A stretch of DNA of 64,000 bases from Streptomyces cellulosae (GCF_000721105.1 NZ_JOEV01000050.1:22438-86437); one strand, 5' to 3'; numbered from the stretch's first letter, positions 30,568 through 39,970 are shown. Program-made: numbers and translations. The notes: generated by a model from the sequence alone, not told the origin.

Positions 30568-31308
30568 TCAGCTCGGCGGGGTGGCCTCAGTCGTGGCGGC
30601 GATCAGGTCGTCGGCGGTGGAGACGCATCCGAAGACGCCGCCCTGCATGGTCACCATGTGCAGCGCGGCTTCGTGGTTCGAGGGGTCCGTCGCGCCGGTG
30701 CAGTCGGACAGGATCAGACATTCGTAGCCGCGGTCGTTGGCCTCACGCATGGTGGTGTGGACGCAGACGTCCGTGGTGATGCCGGTGAGGACCAGGTGGG
30801 TGATGCCCCGGGTGCGCAGGACGAGGTCGAGGTTGGTGGCGTAGAACGCGCCTTTGCCCGGCTTGTCCACGATCACCTCGCCGGGAAGCGGAGCCACTTC
30901 GGGCACGATCTCCCAGCCGGGTTCCCCCCGGACCAGAATGCGGCCGCACGGTCCGGCGGCGCCGATCTCGGCACCGATCTGCGCGGACCGCCAGCGCTTG
31001 TTGGCCGGCAGATCGGCCAGGTCGGGGGCGTGGCCCTCACGGGTGTGGACCACGAGCATGCCCGTGCCGCGGGCGTGCGCGAGGAGCTTCTGCGTCGCCG
31101 GGAGCCCGGCCCGGGTCAGCGAGATGTCGTATCCCATCGTGTCCACGTAGCCACCGGGGCCGCAGAAATCCGTCTGCCAGTCGATACAGAGCACGGCGAC
31201 ACGGTTGGCGGGCACGGTGGTGTCGTACGGCCATGCGTAGGGCTTCGCGGTGACCGGGCCGACGGTTGCTGTCAGGTTTTGCGGACGTATGTACGTACTG
31301 TCAGCCAT
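30568..31308 (-). CDS. Biuret hydrolase-like cysteine hydrolase
   Basis: 246 residues. Triad: [18 protein letters not shown] (Asp), [14 protein letters not shown] (Lys), [20 protein letters not shown] (Cys). The stretches [26 protein letters not shown] and [16 protein letters not shown] closely match, from memory, rhizobial biuret hydrolase BiuH. It would release ammonia and allophanate from biuret. ATG 31308 follows GGGGGGTC; an upstream ATG at 31404 is in frame but has unrelated sequence. First gene of the four-gene minus-strand cluster. Confidence 0.85.
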   Translation of the reverse strand: MADSTYIRPQNLTATVGPVTAKPYAWPYDTTVPANRVAVLCIDWQTDFCGPGGYVDTMGYDISLTRAGLPATQKLLAHARGTGMLVVHTREGHAPDLADLPANKRWRSAQIGAEIGAAGPCGRILVRGEPGWEIVPEVAPLPGEVIVDKPGKGAFYATNLDLVLRTRGITHLVLTGITTDVCVHTTMREANDRGYECLILSDCTGATDPSNHEAALHMVTMQGGVFGCVSTADDLIAATTEATPPS

Positions 31309-31549
31309 TGACCCCCCAAGCCGGTGAAACGGTGTATGGGAAAGTAGCGCCCATATTTCTGGTATTCCGTACATGGTGATTATGAGGAAATTAGTTTCGA
31401 ACATGCCTTCGCCGGGTTACGGAGAAATGACGTGGACGCAGGCAGGGGTGCGCGGGGGCCGGGGCCCTGCAGGCGTTCCGCAACGCGGCCTGGACGTGGC
31501 CCGCACGTCCTGGGCGGCGTGGCCGACCTGGGCGTCCTAGGCTGCGGAT

Positions 31550-31960
31550 ATGGACCTGAAACTCAAGCAGTGCTTCATCGCCGTCGACGACCATGACAAG
31601 GCGATCGCCTTCTACCGGGACGTACTGGGCCTGGAGATCCGCAACGACGTCGGGTTCGAGGGGATGCGCTGGGTGACCGTCGGCTCGCCGCTGCAGCCGG
31701 ACGTGGAGATCGTGCTGGAACCGCCCGCCGCGAACCCGGACACCTCGCCCGCCGACCGGGAGGCGATGGCCCGGCTGCTGGCGAAGGGGATCCTGCGCGG
31801 GGTCATCTTCACCACCGCCGACTGCGACGCCCTGTTCTCCCGGGTCGAGGAGTCCGGCGCCGAGGTCCTCCAGGAGCCGATGGACCAGCCGTACGGGGTG
31901 CGGGACTGCGCCTTCCGGGACCCGGCGGGGAACATGCTGCGGTTCCTGGAGCGGGCCTGA
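31550..31960 (+). CDS. VOC (glyoxalase-fold) family protein
   Basis: 136 residues: QCFIAVDDHDKAIAFYRDVLG at the start, GVIFTTADCDALFSRVEESG in the middle and GVRDCAFRDPAGNMLRF at the end, the two beta-alpha-beta-beta-beta halves of a VOC protein. Such proteins are glyoxalases, resistance proteins or dioxygenases; the substrate cannot be read from sequence. Divergent from the hydrolase cluster. Confidence 0.88.
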   Translation: MDLKLKQCFIAVDDHDKAIAFYRDVLGLEIRNDVGFEGMRWVTVGSPLQPDVEIVLEPPAANPDTSPADREAMARLLAKGILRGVIFTTADCDALFSRVEESGAEVLQEPMDQPYGVRDCAFRDPAGNMLRFLERA

Positions 31961-32003
31961 AGTTCCGGAGGCACCCGGGCCGTCGCGCTCTACGATCACC
32001 GCC

Positions 32004-32750
32004 ATGAGCCGATCCGTCCTGTGGACCTACGCCTTCGTCGACCGACCCCTTCCCCTGTTCGGCCGCGCCGGTGACTTCTGGACCGCCGTCACGGAGACCG
32101 GGCGGTCCGAACTCCGGGGAGCGCGACACGAGTTCGTGACGCTGCTGGCGGTCGGCGCCGACGCGTGCGTGAAGGTCCAGGGGGTGATGGACGGCGAGGG
32201 CGACGCCCATCTCGACTTCGCCGTGGCCGACGTACCGGAGTTCGTCGCGTCCGCGCACCGCCTCGGCGCCAGGACGGTCGCCGATCACGGCACACTCGTC
32301 GTACTGCGCTCCCCCGCGGGTCAGTTGTTCTGCGCGGTGCCGTGGCAGGGAGAGTCGGTCCGACCGCCGGTGGTGCGCGGCAGCCGCCTCGACCAGGTGT
32401 GCCTGGACGTCGCGCCCTCGTCCTACGACGCCGAAGTCGCGTTCTGGAGCGGCCTGCTGGCCGACTGGGAGTCGCTGCCCGGCGCGTTGCCCGAGTTCCA
32501 TGTGATCAAGCCCGGCCCCGGGCTGCCGGTCCGCATCCTCCTGCAACGGCTCGGCACGGAACGGCCCGCCTCCGCCCACCTCGACCTGGCCTGCGCGGAC
32601 ATCGAGGCGACCCGGGCCGCGCACGAACGGCTCGGGGCGACGGCGGTCTCCCGTGGCCGCCACTGGACGGTGATGCGTGATCCGGCGGGCGGCACGTACT
32701 GCCTGACGGGCCGGGATCCGGAGACGGGTGGACTGCCCGGTCGCGCTTGA
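32004..32750 (+). CDS. Two-domain VOC family protein
   Basis: 248 residues with two VOC-like halves, of which the second is clearer (LDQVCLDVAPSSYDAEVAFW, HLDLACADIEATRAAHERLG, WTVMRDPAGGTYCLTG). The first half is diverged. No signal peptide. It follows the smaller VOC gene by 43 bases and may be co-transcribed. Function unknown. Confidence 0.82.
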   Translation: MSRSVLWTYAFVDRPLPLFGRAGDFWTAVTETGRSELRGARHEFVTLLAVGADACVKVQGVMDGEGDAHLDFAVADVPEFVASAHRLGARTVADHGTLVVLRSPAGQLFCAVPWQGESVRPPVVRGSRLDQVCLDVAPSSYDAEVAFWSGLLADWESLPGALPEFHVIKPGPGLPVRILLQRLGTERPASAHLDLACADIEATRAAHERLGATAVSRGRHWTVMRDPAGGTYCLTGRDPETGGLPGRA

Positions 32751-32886
32751 CCCCCCAGCCGATCGCCGCCGGCGACGGTGGGCCCCGCCCGCCGCCCCGC
32801 CCGCCGCCGTGCGCGCTCGGTGGGGGCCGGGCCGAGCCGAGCCCTGGAGCGGTTCGCGCCTCGTCTCGGGGTTTCTTCGGGCGTTC

Positions 32887-33123
32887 TCAGGGCTTCTTCT
32901 GGGGTTGATTCGTGTCGGCGTCGGCTTCGGCACCGGCGTCTGCGTTGGCGCGGGAGTGGGCGCGGGTGCGCTTCGCCCCCTCCTCGGCGTACGCCGAGCA
33001 CTCGCGGTTGCGGCACGGGCCGGCCACCCACACCGGGACCCACGCGCCGAGCGTCTTGTGACGCCTCACGACCGTGTCGACGGGCTGTCCACAGACGGGA
33101 CAGGCATGCGCATCGCTGTCCAT
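32887..33123 (-). CDS. Small zinc-ribbon-like protein
   Basis: 78 residues: ACPVCGQPVDTV, then PCRNRECSAYAEEGAKR, giving two CxxC/CxxxxC-type pairs that could bind zinc. The tail is Ala/Asp-rich and disordered (RANADAGAEADAD). ATG 33123 sits four bases after GAAGG. No known function. Confidence 0.68.
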   Translation of the reverse strand: MDSDAHACPVCGQPVDTVVRRHKTLGAWVPVWVAGPCRNRECSAYAEEGAKRTRAHSRANADAGAEADADTNQPQKKP

Positions 33124-33149
33124 ACCTTCAGAGTAGGACTCCCGGGACC

Positions 33150-33734
33150 TCAGCGCTTCCTGCTGTACGTGCGCACCAGCACGCCGTTCTTGAAGGCGCG
33201 TACCTCGTCGAGCTCGAACTCGCTGATCGCGAACGCGGCCCCGAACATCGGCATGCCCGAGCCCTGGACGACCGGATACGTCTTGATGACCAGTTCGTCG
33301 ATCTCGTCGACCAGCTCGCCCGCGACCTTGGATCCACCGCACAGGTAGATGCCGAACTCGCCCTCCTCCGCCTTGAGTTCACGGACCCTGCTGACGAGGT
33401 CGTCCGCGATGATCTCGACGTGCGGGTCGGGCGACTCCTTCAGGGTGCGGGAGGCGACGTACTCGCGCAGATGGGCGTACGGGCTGGTGACGCCCTCCTT
33501 CAGCGCCACGTCGTAGCTGGCCCGGCCCTGGATGACCGTGTCGAACTTCCTGTTCGGCAGGTCGTCGAGGCCGAGGGCCCGGCGGCCGTGGGTCGGCAGG
33601 GTCTCGGGATACTCGGTCCTGAGGAACTCGAAGAACTCCTCATCGACGAAAGGGATCATGTACGAGGCGTCACCGGCCTCGTCCCCGATGAACCCGTCGA
33701 TCGAGCAGGCGATGAAGTACGTGAGCTTTCGCAA
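33150..33734 (-). CDS. Dihydrofolate reductase-like (RibD C-terminal domain) protein
   Basis: 194 residues: KLTYFIACSIDGFIGDE at the N-terminus, VIQGRASYDVALKEG, IIADDLVSRVRELKAE and IYLCGGSKVAGELVDE. This is the RibD/DHFR-like fold that binds NADPH. In Streptomyces such genes are common and mostly uncharacterised. It is divergent from the TetR gene, which may repress it through the shared repeats. Confidence 0.88.
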   Translation of the reverse strand: MRKLTYFIACSIDGFIGDEAGDASYMIPFVDEEFFEFLRTEYPETLPTHGRRALGLDDLPNRKFDTVIQGRASYDVALKEGVTSPYAHLREYVASRTLKESPDPHVEIIADDLVSRVRELKAEEGEFGIYLCGGSKVAGELVDEIDELVIKTYPVVQGSGMPMFGAAFAISEFELDEVRAFKNGVLVRTYSRKR

Positions 33735-33780
33735 GCCGGTCTCTTTCGTAGGCTGCGGTCCGACGATGAACCACTTCGGA

Positions 33781-33820
33781 TGTAGTGCTTCATGTGTAGT
33801 GCTTCACTTGTAGTGGTTGC
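33781..33820. promoter_or_regulatory. Three direct repeats, 14-bp period, in the DHFR-like/TetR divergent promoter
   Basis: TGTAGTGCTTCATG (33781-33794), TGTAGTGCTTCACT (33795-33808), TGTAGTGGTTGC (33809-33820). An outer AACCAC/GTGGTT pair (about 33765-33818) encloses them. This is the only structured DNA between the two genes and a good candidate operator for the TetR protein. Confidence 0.7.
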
Positions 33821-33865
33821 AAGGGGATTTCCCGCACCGACAGCAACTGGGAGAAGGGATTCCGG

Positions 33866-34456
33866 ATGGCCGGCAACCCGGAGCGCCGCGCCGCGCTCGT
33901 CGAGGCGGGGATCGAGGTGCTCGCGCGCGAGGGGGCGCGCGGGCTGACGTTCCGCGCGGTGGACGCGGAGGCCGGGGTGCCGGTGGGCACGGCCTCGAAC
34001 TACTTCACCGGCCGAGACGATCTGCTGCGGCAGATCGACACCAGGCTGCACGAACGGCTCGCGCCCGACCCCGAGGTGATGAACGCCCTGCTGGCGCGGC
34101 CGAGGGACCGCTCGCTCATCACCGCTTTCATGGACGACCTCATGGCCCGCGCCACCCGCGACCGCACCGGCTATCTCGCGCTGCTGGAGATGCGCCTGGA
34201 GGCCACCCGCCGTCCCGAACTGCGCGCCTCCTTCACCGCGTCGGTGCGCGGCGACCTGGAGTTCGGCATGCGGTTCCACCGCGAGGCGGGGCTGCCCGGC
34301 GGGGACGAGACCGTCACCGTTCTCTATCTCGCGATGCTCGGGCTGCTCCTGGAACACCTGACCCTGCCGGGCGTTCTGGACGGCGTGGTGCCCGGGGTGA
34401 GCGTCCCGGACGGGCTGGTGGAACGGATCGTCGCGACGGTCGTGCCGGAGAGCTAG
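33866..34456 (+). CDS. TetR family transcriptional regulator
   Basis: 196 residues: N-terminal HTH (RRAALVEAGIEVLAREGARG; FRAVDAEAGVPVGTASNYFT) and an all-helical ligand domain (YLALLEMRLEATRRPELRAS). ATG 33866 is the first start at the HTH. It reads away from the DHFR-like gene and its stop overlaps the GNAT gene's stop by four bases. Confidence 0.92.
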   Translation: MAGNPERRAALVEAGIEVLAREGARGLTFRAVDAEAGVPVGTASNYFTGRDDLLRQIDTRLHERLAPDPEVMNALLARPRDRSLITAFMDDLMARATRDRTGYLALLEMRLEATRRPELRASFTASVRGDLEFGMRFHREAGLPGGDETVTVLYLAMLGLLLEHLTLPGVLDGVVPGVSVPDGLVERIVATVVPES

Positions 34457-35112
34457 AACCGCTGCCCTGGCCTCAGTTCAGGCGGTTCAGGCAGCTCAGG
34501 CCGGTTCAGGCTTGGGGGCTCGCGCCACATCGGCCACATCCGCGGGCCGTTGTCCGGCAGGTCGAGGGGTCTGCCGGTGAATTCGAAGCCGAGGCGCTCG
34601 TACAGCGTGCGACTGCGGGCGCTGCTCGCCTCCAGGTAGGCGGGCAGCCCCTCGCGGTCGCAGCGGTCGAGGACCGAGGTGATGAGGGCGGTGCCGAGAC
34701 CCTCGCCCTGGTGCCCGGGGGCCACGCCGATCATCCACAGATAGGCGTGAGCCCGCCCCGCGGGATGGATCTCCGCCGTGAGCCGGCCGATCAGCTCGAC
34801 GCGCTCGTTGTCCGGGTCGACCGCCGCGCGCACGTGGGCGGGACCGTCGTCCTCGGCCGGATCGTCTCCGTGGTCGTCTGCGGGCACGGACAACCACAGC
34901 GCACACGCCGTACCGTCCTCGGTGACATCGATGCGGCCCTCGGTGAGCACGATGTCGGTGAACGCGGCCATCAGCTTGTGGTGCGTCGTACGGCGGTACT
35001 CCTCGCCGGGGAAGACCCAGCCGCTGACCGGATCGTCCTGGAAGGCCGCGTCCAGCAGCCGGACCACCAGCTCCCGGTCGCCCTCGTCCGCCGTCCGGAT
35101 CGCCACGCCCAT
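34453..35112 (-). CDS. GNAT family N-acetyltransferase
   Basis: 219 residues: MGVAIRTADEGDRELVVRLL at the start, acetyl-CoA motif A (LWMIGVAPGHQGEGLGTALI) and motif B (AYLEASSARSRTLYERLGFEFTG). It moves an acetyl group to an amine; acceptor unknown. ATG 35112 follows AAGGGG. The open frame upstream does not look coding. Confidence 0.9.
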   Translation of the reverse strand: MGVAIRTADEGDRELVVRLLDAAFQDDPVSGWVFPGEEYRRTTHHKLMAAFTDIVLTEGRIDVTEDGTACALWLSVPADDHGDDPAEDDGPAHVRAAVDPDNERVELIGRLTAEIHPAGRAHAYLWMIGVAPGHQGEGLGTALITSVLDRCDREGLPAYLEASSARSRTLYERLGFEFTGRPLDLPDNGPRMWPMWREPPSLNRPELPEPPELRPGQRF

Positions 35113-35432
35113 GCCCCGCCCCTTCACCTCAACCGACCGTGCTGGTCCGGATGTTGAGCCTATACGGGACTGTCCGCGACCGACCCGCAAACGGAAGGCA
35201 GCGGAAGTCGGCGGGTCCCGCACGCCGTGGGGATGTGCGGGACCCGCCGGGACCGGAGCCCCGCCGCAGTGCGAGGTCAGGAGCCGCACGGCTGCGGGGA
35301 CTCCGGTGTCCTGGGCGCCCTCCCCCCCTCGTGGACGCCCGTCTGAGACGGTCATGGGTGACCCTTGCCGGTGAGGTTTGTCGGTGACGTTTGCCGGTGA
35401 CGTTCGGCGGTGACGTTCGGCGACGGCTTCCG
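35113..35432. repeat. Gap with four 13-bp tandem repeats next to the polyprenyl synthase stop
   Basis: Copies of CGGTGACGTTYGS at 35369-35381, 35382-35394, 35395-35407 and 35408-35420, ending 12 bases before the stop codon of the encapsulin cargo gene. The rest of this 320-base gap shows no gene. Confidence 0.88.
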
Positions 35433-36629
35433 TCAGCTGCTGCGTCGGGTCACGAATTCGGCCAGCGAGAGCAGGCCGCCCGCCGCTTCCGGGTCGGGCA
35501 CCGCGCGCGACAGGTCCTGCATCGCGCGGGCCATCCGGTCGGCGGCCTGGACCTGCGCCCAGTCGCGCCCGCCCGCCCGCTCCACGACCAGCGCGGTCCG
35601 CTCCAGGTCCTCCTTGGCGTAAGGGGCTTCGTACAGCGAAGCCAGTTCGACGGCTTCCGGGGTGCCGGAGGCGAGCGCGGCGACCACCGGCAGCGACTTC
35701 TTGCGGGCGGCGAGATCCGCGCCGGCCGGCTTGCCGGTGCTGCGCGGGTCGCCCCATATGCCGATCACGTCGTCGATGAGCTGGAAGGCGAGCCCGGCCT
35801 CCCGGCCGAACGCGTTCAGCGCCTCGACGTCCTCGTCCTCCGCTCCCGCGTACAGCGCGCCGAGGGCACAGGCGCACCCGAGCAGCGCACCCGTCTTGGC
35901 CTCGGCCATGGCGAGCACCTCGTCGAGGGTGACGTCACGGGGGCCGAGCGCCTCCATGGCGGTGTCCGCGTGCTGCCCCGCGCACAGTTCGACGACGCAG
36001 TTCGCAAGCCGGGCGGCGGCCCGCGCGGAGGCCGGATGCGGATCCTCGGCGAGCAACCTGAGTGCCAGCGCCTGGAGCGCGTCCCCGGCGAGGATCGCGT
36101 CGGGGACGCCGAACACGGTCCAGGCGGTGGGCCGGTGGCGCCGGGTGGTGTCCCGGTCCATCACGTCGTCGTGCAGCAAGGTGAAGTTGTGGACCAGTTC
36201 CACCGCCGCGGCCGCCCGCACCGCCTCGGCCCGCGCCTCCGGTCCGCCGAGCGCCGCGGCCGCGGTGAGGACGAGCGCGGGACGGATCGCCTTGCCCGCG
36301 TTGTCCGCCGCCGGGGTGCCGTCCGCGTGTTCCCAGCCGAAGTGGTAGAGCGCGATACGGCGCATGGAGACGGGCAGCGACTCGATCGCGGAGCGCAGCT
36401 GCGGGTCGACCGAGGCCCGGGCCCGCTCCAGGATCACCCCCGCGTCGTGCCCGTCCGCCGGCTCGGGCGGGTCGGTGGACTCCCGCTTCGTCGCCGCCAT
36501 GAACCCGGTCATGGGATCCCCCTCGGAGAGTCGGCGGACGCCGCCGCCCGCACTGCGGCCGGGCGGATACGACCGGGGTGCCTCCGCCCCGCCGGGCGGA
36601 GACACGGCCCTCAGGCGCGGAACCGTCAC
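35433..36629 (-). CDS. Polyprenyl diphosphate synthase, predicted encapsulin cargo
   Basis: 398 residues. The first aspartate-rich motif is intact ([14 protein letters not shown]); the second is degenerate ([13 protein letters not shown] instead of DDxxD). [10 protein letters not shown] and PVVAALASG fit trans-isoprenyl synthases. The first 60-70 residues are Pro/Gly/Arg/Asp-rich and disordered and carry no catalytic motif, as expected of a Family 2B cargo-loading extension. GTG 36629 overlaps the shell gene's stop (GTGA); ATG 36512 is the other candidate start and would remove about half of this extension. Product chain length unknown. Confidence 0.88.
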   Translation of the reverse strand: MTVPRLRAVSPPGGAEAPRSYPPGRSAGGGVRRLSEGDPMTGFMAATKRESTDPPEPADGHDAGVILERARASVDPQLRSAIESLPVSMRRIALYHFGWEHADGTPAADNAGKAIRPALVLTAAAALGGPEARAEAVRAAAAVELVHNFTLLHDDVMDRDTTRRHRPTAWTVFGVPDAILAGDALQALALRLLAEDPHPASARAAARLANCVVELCAGQHADTAMEALGPRDVTLDEVLAMAEAKTGALLGCACALGALYAGAEDEDVEALNAFGREAGLAFQLIDDVIGIWGDPRSTGKPAGADLAARKKSLPVVAALASGTPEAVELASLYEAPYAKEDLERTALVVERAGGRDWAQVQAADRMARAMQDLSRAVPDPEAAGGLLSLAEFVTRRSS

Positions 36630-38032
36630 CTCCAGCGGCCGATCTCGACGTTCTCCAGCACACCGAGCGCGTCCGGCACGAGCACCGCCGCCGAGTAGTA
36701 GGCCGTCACCAGGTACTTGATGATCGCCTGCTCATTGATGCCCATGAAACGCACGGACAGGCTCGGCTCGATCTCGTCCGGGATCCCGGCCTGCTGAAGG
36801 CCGATGACGCCCTGCTCGGCCTCGCCGGTACGCATCGCGATGATCGAGGTCGTGCGTGCCTCGGTGACCGGGATCTTGTTGCACGGGTAGATCGGCACCC
36901 CCCGCCAGGTCGGGATACGGTTGCCGGCCACCTCGATGGTCTCGGGGACGAGTCCGCGTTTGTTGAGTTCACGGCCGATCGCGGAGATCGCTCGCGGATG
37001 GGCGAGCAGCAGCTTGGTGCCGCGCCGCCTGCTGAGCAGCTCGTCCAGGTCGTCGGGGCCGGGCACGCCGTTGTGCGGGTGGAGCCGCTGGTCGTACTCG
37101 CAGTTGTGCAGCAACCCGAACTCGCGGTTGTTGACCAGCTCGTGCTCCTGGCGTTCCTTCAGCGCCTCGACCGTGAGCCGGAGCTGCTGCTCGGTCTGGT
37201 TCATCGGCTGGTTGTAGAGGTCGGCCACGCGGGAGTGGATGCGCAGCACGGTCTGGGCGATGCTCAGTTCGTACTCGCGGGGCCGGGCCTCGTAGTCGAC
37301 GAAGGTGTGCGGGATGTCCGGCTCGCCGTCATGACCGGCCGCGAGGTCGATCTCTTTCTCGCCGTATTTGTTGGTGCGCTGCGCGGGGATCGCGCGACGC
37401 TCCTGGAGGTGCGCGCGCAGCGAGTCGGTGCGCTCCGCGACCTGCTCGACCGCGTCGCGGGGCAGCACCAGCACCGTGCAGGCGGTGACCGCGCGGGCCG
37501 TGTACTCCCAGATGGCGTCGGCGTCGAGCAGTGCCTGGTCACCGAAGTAGGCGCCGTCGGCGAGGACCCCGAGGACAGCGTCGTCGCCGTACGGGCCGGT
37601 GCCGACCTTCTCGACCCTGCCGTGCGCCAGCAGGAAGACCTCGCCGGTCGGGCTGCCGAACTCGGCGATCACGGCTCCCGATTCGAATTCCCTCTGCTCG
37701 CAGCGGCGGGCGAGCTCGGTGAGCACCTCCTCGTCCTCGTACGACCGCAGCGCGGGCAGTTCGCCCAGCTCCGCGGGGATCACCTCCACCTGGTCGCCGG
37801 TCTTCACGAACGTCACCCGGCCGTCTCCGACGGAGTAGCTCAGCCGTCGGTTCACCCGGTACGTGCCGCCCTGCACGTTCACCCAGGGAAGCATGCGCAG
37901 CAGCCAGCGGGAGCTGATCTCCTGCATCTGGGGTGCGGACTTGGTGGTGGTGGCCAGGTTCCGCGCGGCCGCCGTGCCGAGACTCTGCTGCGGCCTGTCC
38001 TGCTCGGTGCGGACCTCTTCGCCTACCGACAT
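36626..38032 (-). CDS. Family 2B encapsulin shell protein with cNMP-binding domain (EshA-like)
   Basis: 468 residues. Order: N-terminal arm (about 1-50), first HK97 strand region ([20 protein letters not shown]), an inserted cyclic-nucleotide-binding domain (about 95-212; [35 protein letters not shown]), then the HK97-like P and A domains (about 240-468; [36 protein letters not shown]). This is the EshA/Family 2B shell that builds 60-subunit compartments. The next gene is an isoprenoid enzyme, one of the known cargo classes. cNMP ligand not proven. Confidence 0.93.
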   Translation of the reverse strand: MSVGEEVRTEQDRPQQSLGTAAARNLATTTKSAPQMQEISSRWLLRMLPWVNVQGGTYRVNRRLSYSVGDGRVTFVKTGDQVEVIPAELGELPALRSYEDEEVLTELARRCEQREFESGAVIAEFGSPTGEVFLLAHGRVEKVGTGPYGDDAVLGVLADGAYFGDQALLDADAIWEYTARAVTACTVLVLPRDAVEQVAERTDSLRAHLQERRAIPAQRTNKYGEKEIDLAAGHDGEPDIPHTFVDYEARPREYELSIAQTVLRIHSRVADLYNQPMNQTEQQLRLTVEALKERQEHELVNNREFGLLHNCEYDQRLHPHNGVPGPDDLDELLSRRRGTKLLLAHPRAISAIGRELNKRGLVPETIEVAGNRIPTWRGVPIYPCNKIPVTEARTTSIIAMRTGEAEQGVIGLQQAGIPDEIEPSLSVRFMGINEQAIIKYLVTAYYSAAVLVPDALGVLENVEIGRWR

Positions 38033-38383
38033 AAGGAATTGCCCTCCCGGTCATGCGCGGCAGCGTCTGCCCCGCGCATCGATGTGCACGGACCAGCCTT
38101 CCATCACGGAGCGTGCCGGTGCTATTACACGAAAGAGCGGGATTGGATCACCAGGGGCTTGGGCACACAGGGGACTCCCCTCCAGTCGGGTCCAGTCGGG
38201 TCCAGTCGGGTCCAGTCGGGTCCAGTCGGGTCCTGTCCAGTCGGGCACTGCGAGCCGAGCGACATTGTCCGGATCGACTCGCACTCGGAGCGAAGAAGTA
38301 GTCCGGACCGCGGGCTTCCGGTACAAGCAGCGGTACGAGACGGCCGCGCACGGCGGCCGGCGCGCAGCACTAAGGAGCCGGTC
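38033..38383. repeat. Divergent region with 10-bp tandem repeats upstream of the encapsulin
   Basis: TCCAGTCGGG occurs five times in a row (38181-38230) and once more after a 5-bp break (38236-38245). This 351-base gap separates the encapsulin operon from the amidase and must hold both promoters. No gene is visible in it. Confidence 0.88.
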
Positions 38384-38974
38384 ATGGCCTCACCCATGTC
38401 CGCGGGCAGTTTTCTGGCAGCTCTCCGGGCCGAGGGCCTCACCGTCGTCGAGGTGGGCGACTGGAAGCATCACAATCGCAATCACAAGGGCCCCTGGGGG
38501 CCGGTCAACGGCGTGATGATCCATCACACGGTGACCAAGGGCAGCGCGCAGACGGTGAAACTGTGCCGCGACGGCTACGAGGACCTGCCCGGCCCGCTGT
38601 GCCACGGTGTGATCACCAAGGACGGCAGGGTCCACCTCGTCGGCTACGGCCGCGCCAACCACGCGGGGCTCGGCGACGACGACGTCCTGCGCGCGGTGAT
38701 CGCCGAGAAGGGGCTGCCGCACGACAACGAGGCGAACACGGACGGCAACCGCCACTTCTACGGCTTCGAGTGCGAGAACCTCGGCGACGGGCAGGATCCC
38801 TGGCCGGCGGCCCAGCTGGAGGCGATCGAGAAGGCCGCCGCCGCGATCTGCCGCCACCACGGCTGGACGGAACGGTCGGTCATCGGACACCTGGAGTGGC
38901 AGCCGGGCAAGGTGGACCCGCGGGGCTTCACGATGGCGTCGATGCGGCAGCGGATCAGGGACCGCCTGAAGTGA
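38384..38974 (+). CDS. N-acetylmuramoyl-L-alanine amidase (Amidase_2/PGRP type)
   Basis: 196 residues: zinc ligands and core motifs in GVMIHHTVTKGSAQ, LPGPLCHGVITKDGRVHLVG, HFYGFECENLGDG and VIGHLEWQPGKVDPRGFTM. There is no signal peptide or wall-binding repeat, so it resembles phage-type endolysins or cytoplasmic amidases. ATG 38384 follows TAAGGAG. It should cut the amide bond between muramic acid and the stem peptide. Confidence 0.92.
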   Translation: MASPMSAGSFLAALRAEGLTVVEVGDWKHHNRNHKGPWGPVNGVMIHHTVTKGSAQTVKLCRDGYEDLPGPLCHGVITKDGRVHLVGYGRANHAGLGDDDVLRAVIAEKGLPHDNEANTDGNRHFYGFECENLGDGQDPWPAAQLEAIEKAAAAICRHHGWTERSVIGHLEWQPGKVDPRGFTMASMRQRIRDRLK

Positions 38975-39002
38975 CGGACGCCCCGGCGGTGACAATGGAT
39001 CC

Positions 39003-39896
39003 GTGACCAGCCTCGCCGCCCTGCGCCCCCGGCTTCCCTCCCCCGTGCAGGAGATCGAGGACGACCGCTTCGCCCGCCACGGCGTCCGTCTCCTCCTCAA
39101 GCGCGACGACCTGATCCACCCGGAGCTGATCGGCAACAAGTGGCGCAAGCTGGCGCCGAACCTCACCGCCGCGGCCGGCCGTACCGTCGTCACCTTCGGC
39201 GGCGCGTACTCCAATCACCTGCGTGCCACGGCCGCCGCGGGCCGGCTGCTCGGTCTGTCCACCATCGGCGTTGTCCGCGGCCAGGAACTGGCCGACCGGC
39301 CCCTGAACCCCTCGCTGACCCGGTGCGCGGCCGACGGCATGCGGCTGCACTTCGTCGACAGATCGACGTATCGCCGCACGGCCGAACCGGAGACGCTGAC
39401 GGCGGTGCTGCGCACCGCGGACGCCGAGGGCGCGTACGTCGTCCCGGAGGGCGGCAGCAACGCCCTCGCCGTCCGCGGTTGCCATGCCCTCGGCGAGGAA
39501 CTGCACGGGTACGCCGATGTCGTCGCGCTCGCCTGCGGCACCGGCGGCACCCTCGCGGGCCTCGCCGCCGGGCTGGCCCCGGACCAGTGCGCTCTGGGCA
39601 TACCCGTCCTCAGGGGCGGCTTCCTCACGGCCGGGATACGGACGCTCCAGGAGCGTGCCTTCGGCGGCCCGCGTGGCACCTGGCGGCTCGACGAGCGCTT
39701 CCACTTCGGCGGTTACGCCCGCACCGCTCCCGAACTCGACGCCTTCGCCGCGGACTTCGAGGACCGCCACGGGCTCCCGGTCGAGCGCCTCTATGTCGCC
39801 AAATTGCTGTACGGACTTGTCGCCCTGGCGGCAGAAGGCACCTTCGCGCGCGGAACGACGGTCGCGGCCGTGGTCACCGGGCGGCCGTTCCCGTAG
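39003..39896 (+). CDS. 1-aminocyclopropane-1-carboxylate deaminase / D-cysteine desulfhydrase family PLP enzyme
   Basis: 297 residues from GTG 39003. Fold type II PLP signature LLLKRDDLIHPELIGNKWRK (Schiff-base Lys in NKWRKL), GGAYSNHLRATAAAG and the phosphate loop ACGTGGTLAGLAAG. It could deaminate D-cysteine, ACC or another D-amino acid; the specificity residues cannot be judged here. Starts 28 bases after the amidase. Confidence 0.88.
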   Translation: MTSLAALRPRLPSPVQEIEDDRFARHGVRLLLKRDDLIHPELIGNKWRKLAPNLTAAAGRTVVTFGGAYSNHLRATAAAGRLLGLSTIGVVRGQELADRPLNPSLTRCAADGMRLHFVDRSTYRRTAEPETLTAVLRTADAEGAYVVPEGGSNALAVRGCHALGEELHGYADVVALACGTGGTLAGLAAGLAPDQCALGIPVLRGGFLTAGIRTLQERAFGGPRGTWRLDERFHFGGYARTAPELDAFAADFEDRHGLPVERLYVAKLLYGLVALAAEGTFARGTTVAAVVTGRPFP

Positions 39897-39970
39897 CGCC
39901 TCGCGCCTCTCCGGCAAGGCCGCGCGCCTCTCCCGTGAGCCCTTCCGCCTCGCTCCCCTCCCCCACTTCG

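Noticed and set aside
38181..38245. Possible CRISPR-like array
   Set aside because: Units are contiguous 10-mers without spacers and there are no cas genes; it is a simple tandem repeat. The same holds for the arrays at 6926 and 63031.
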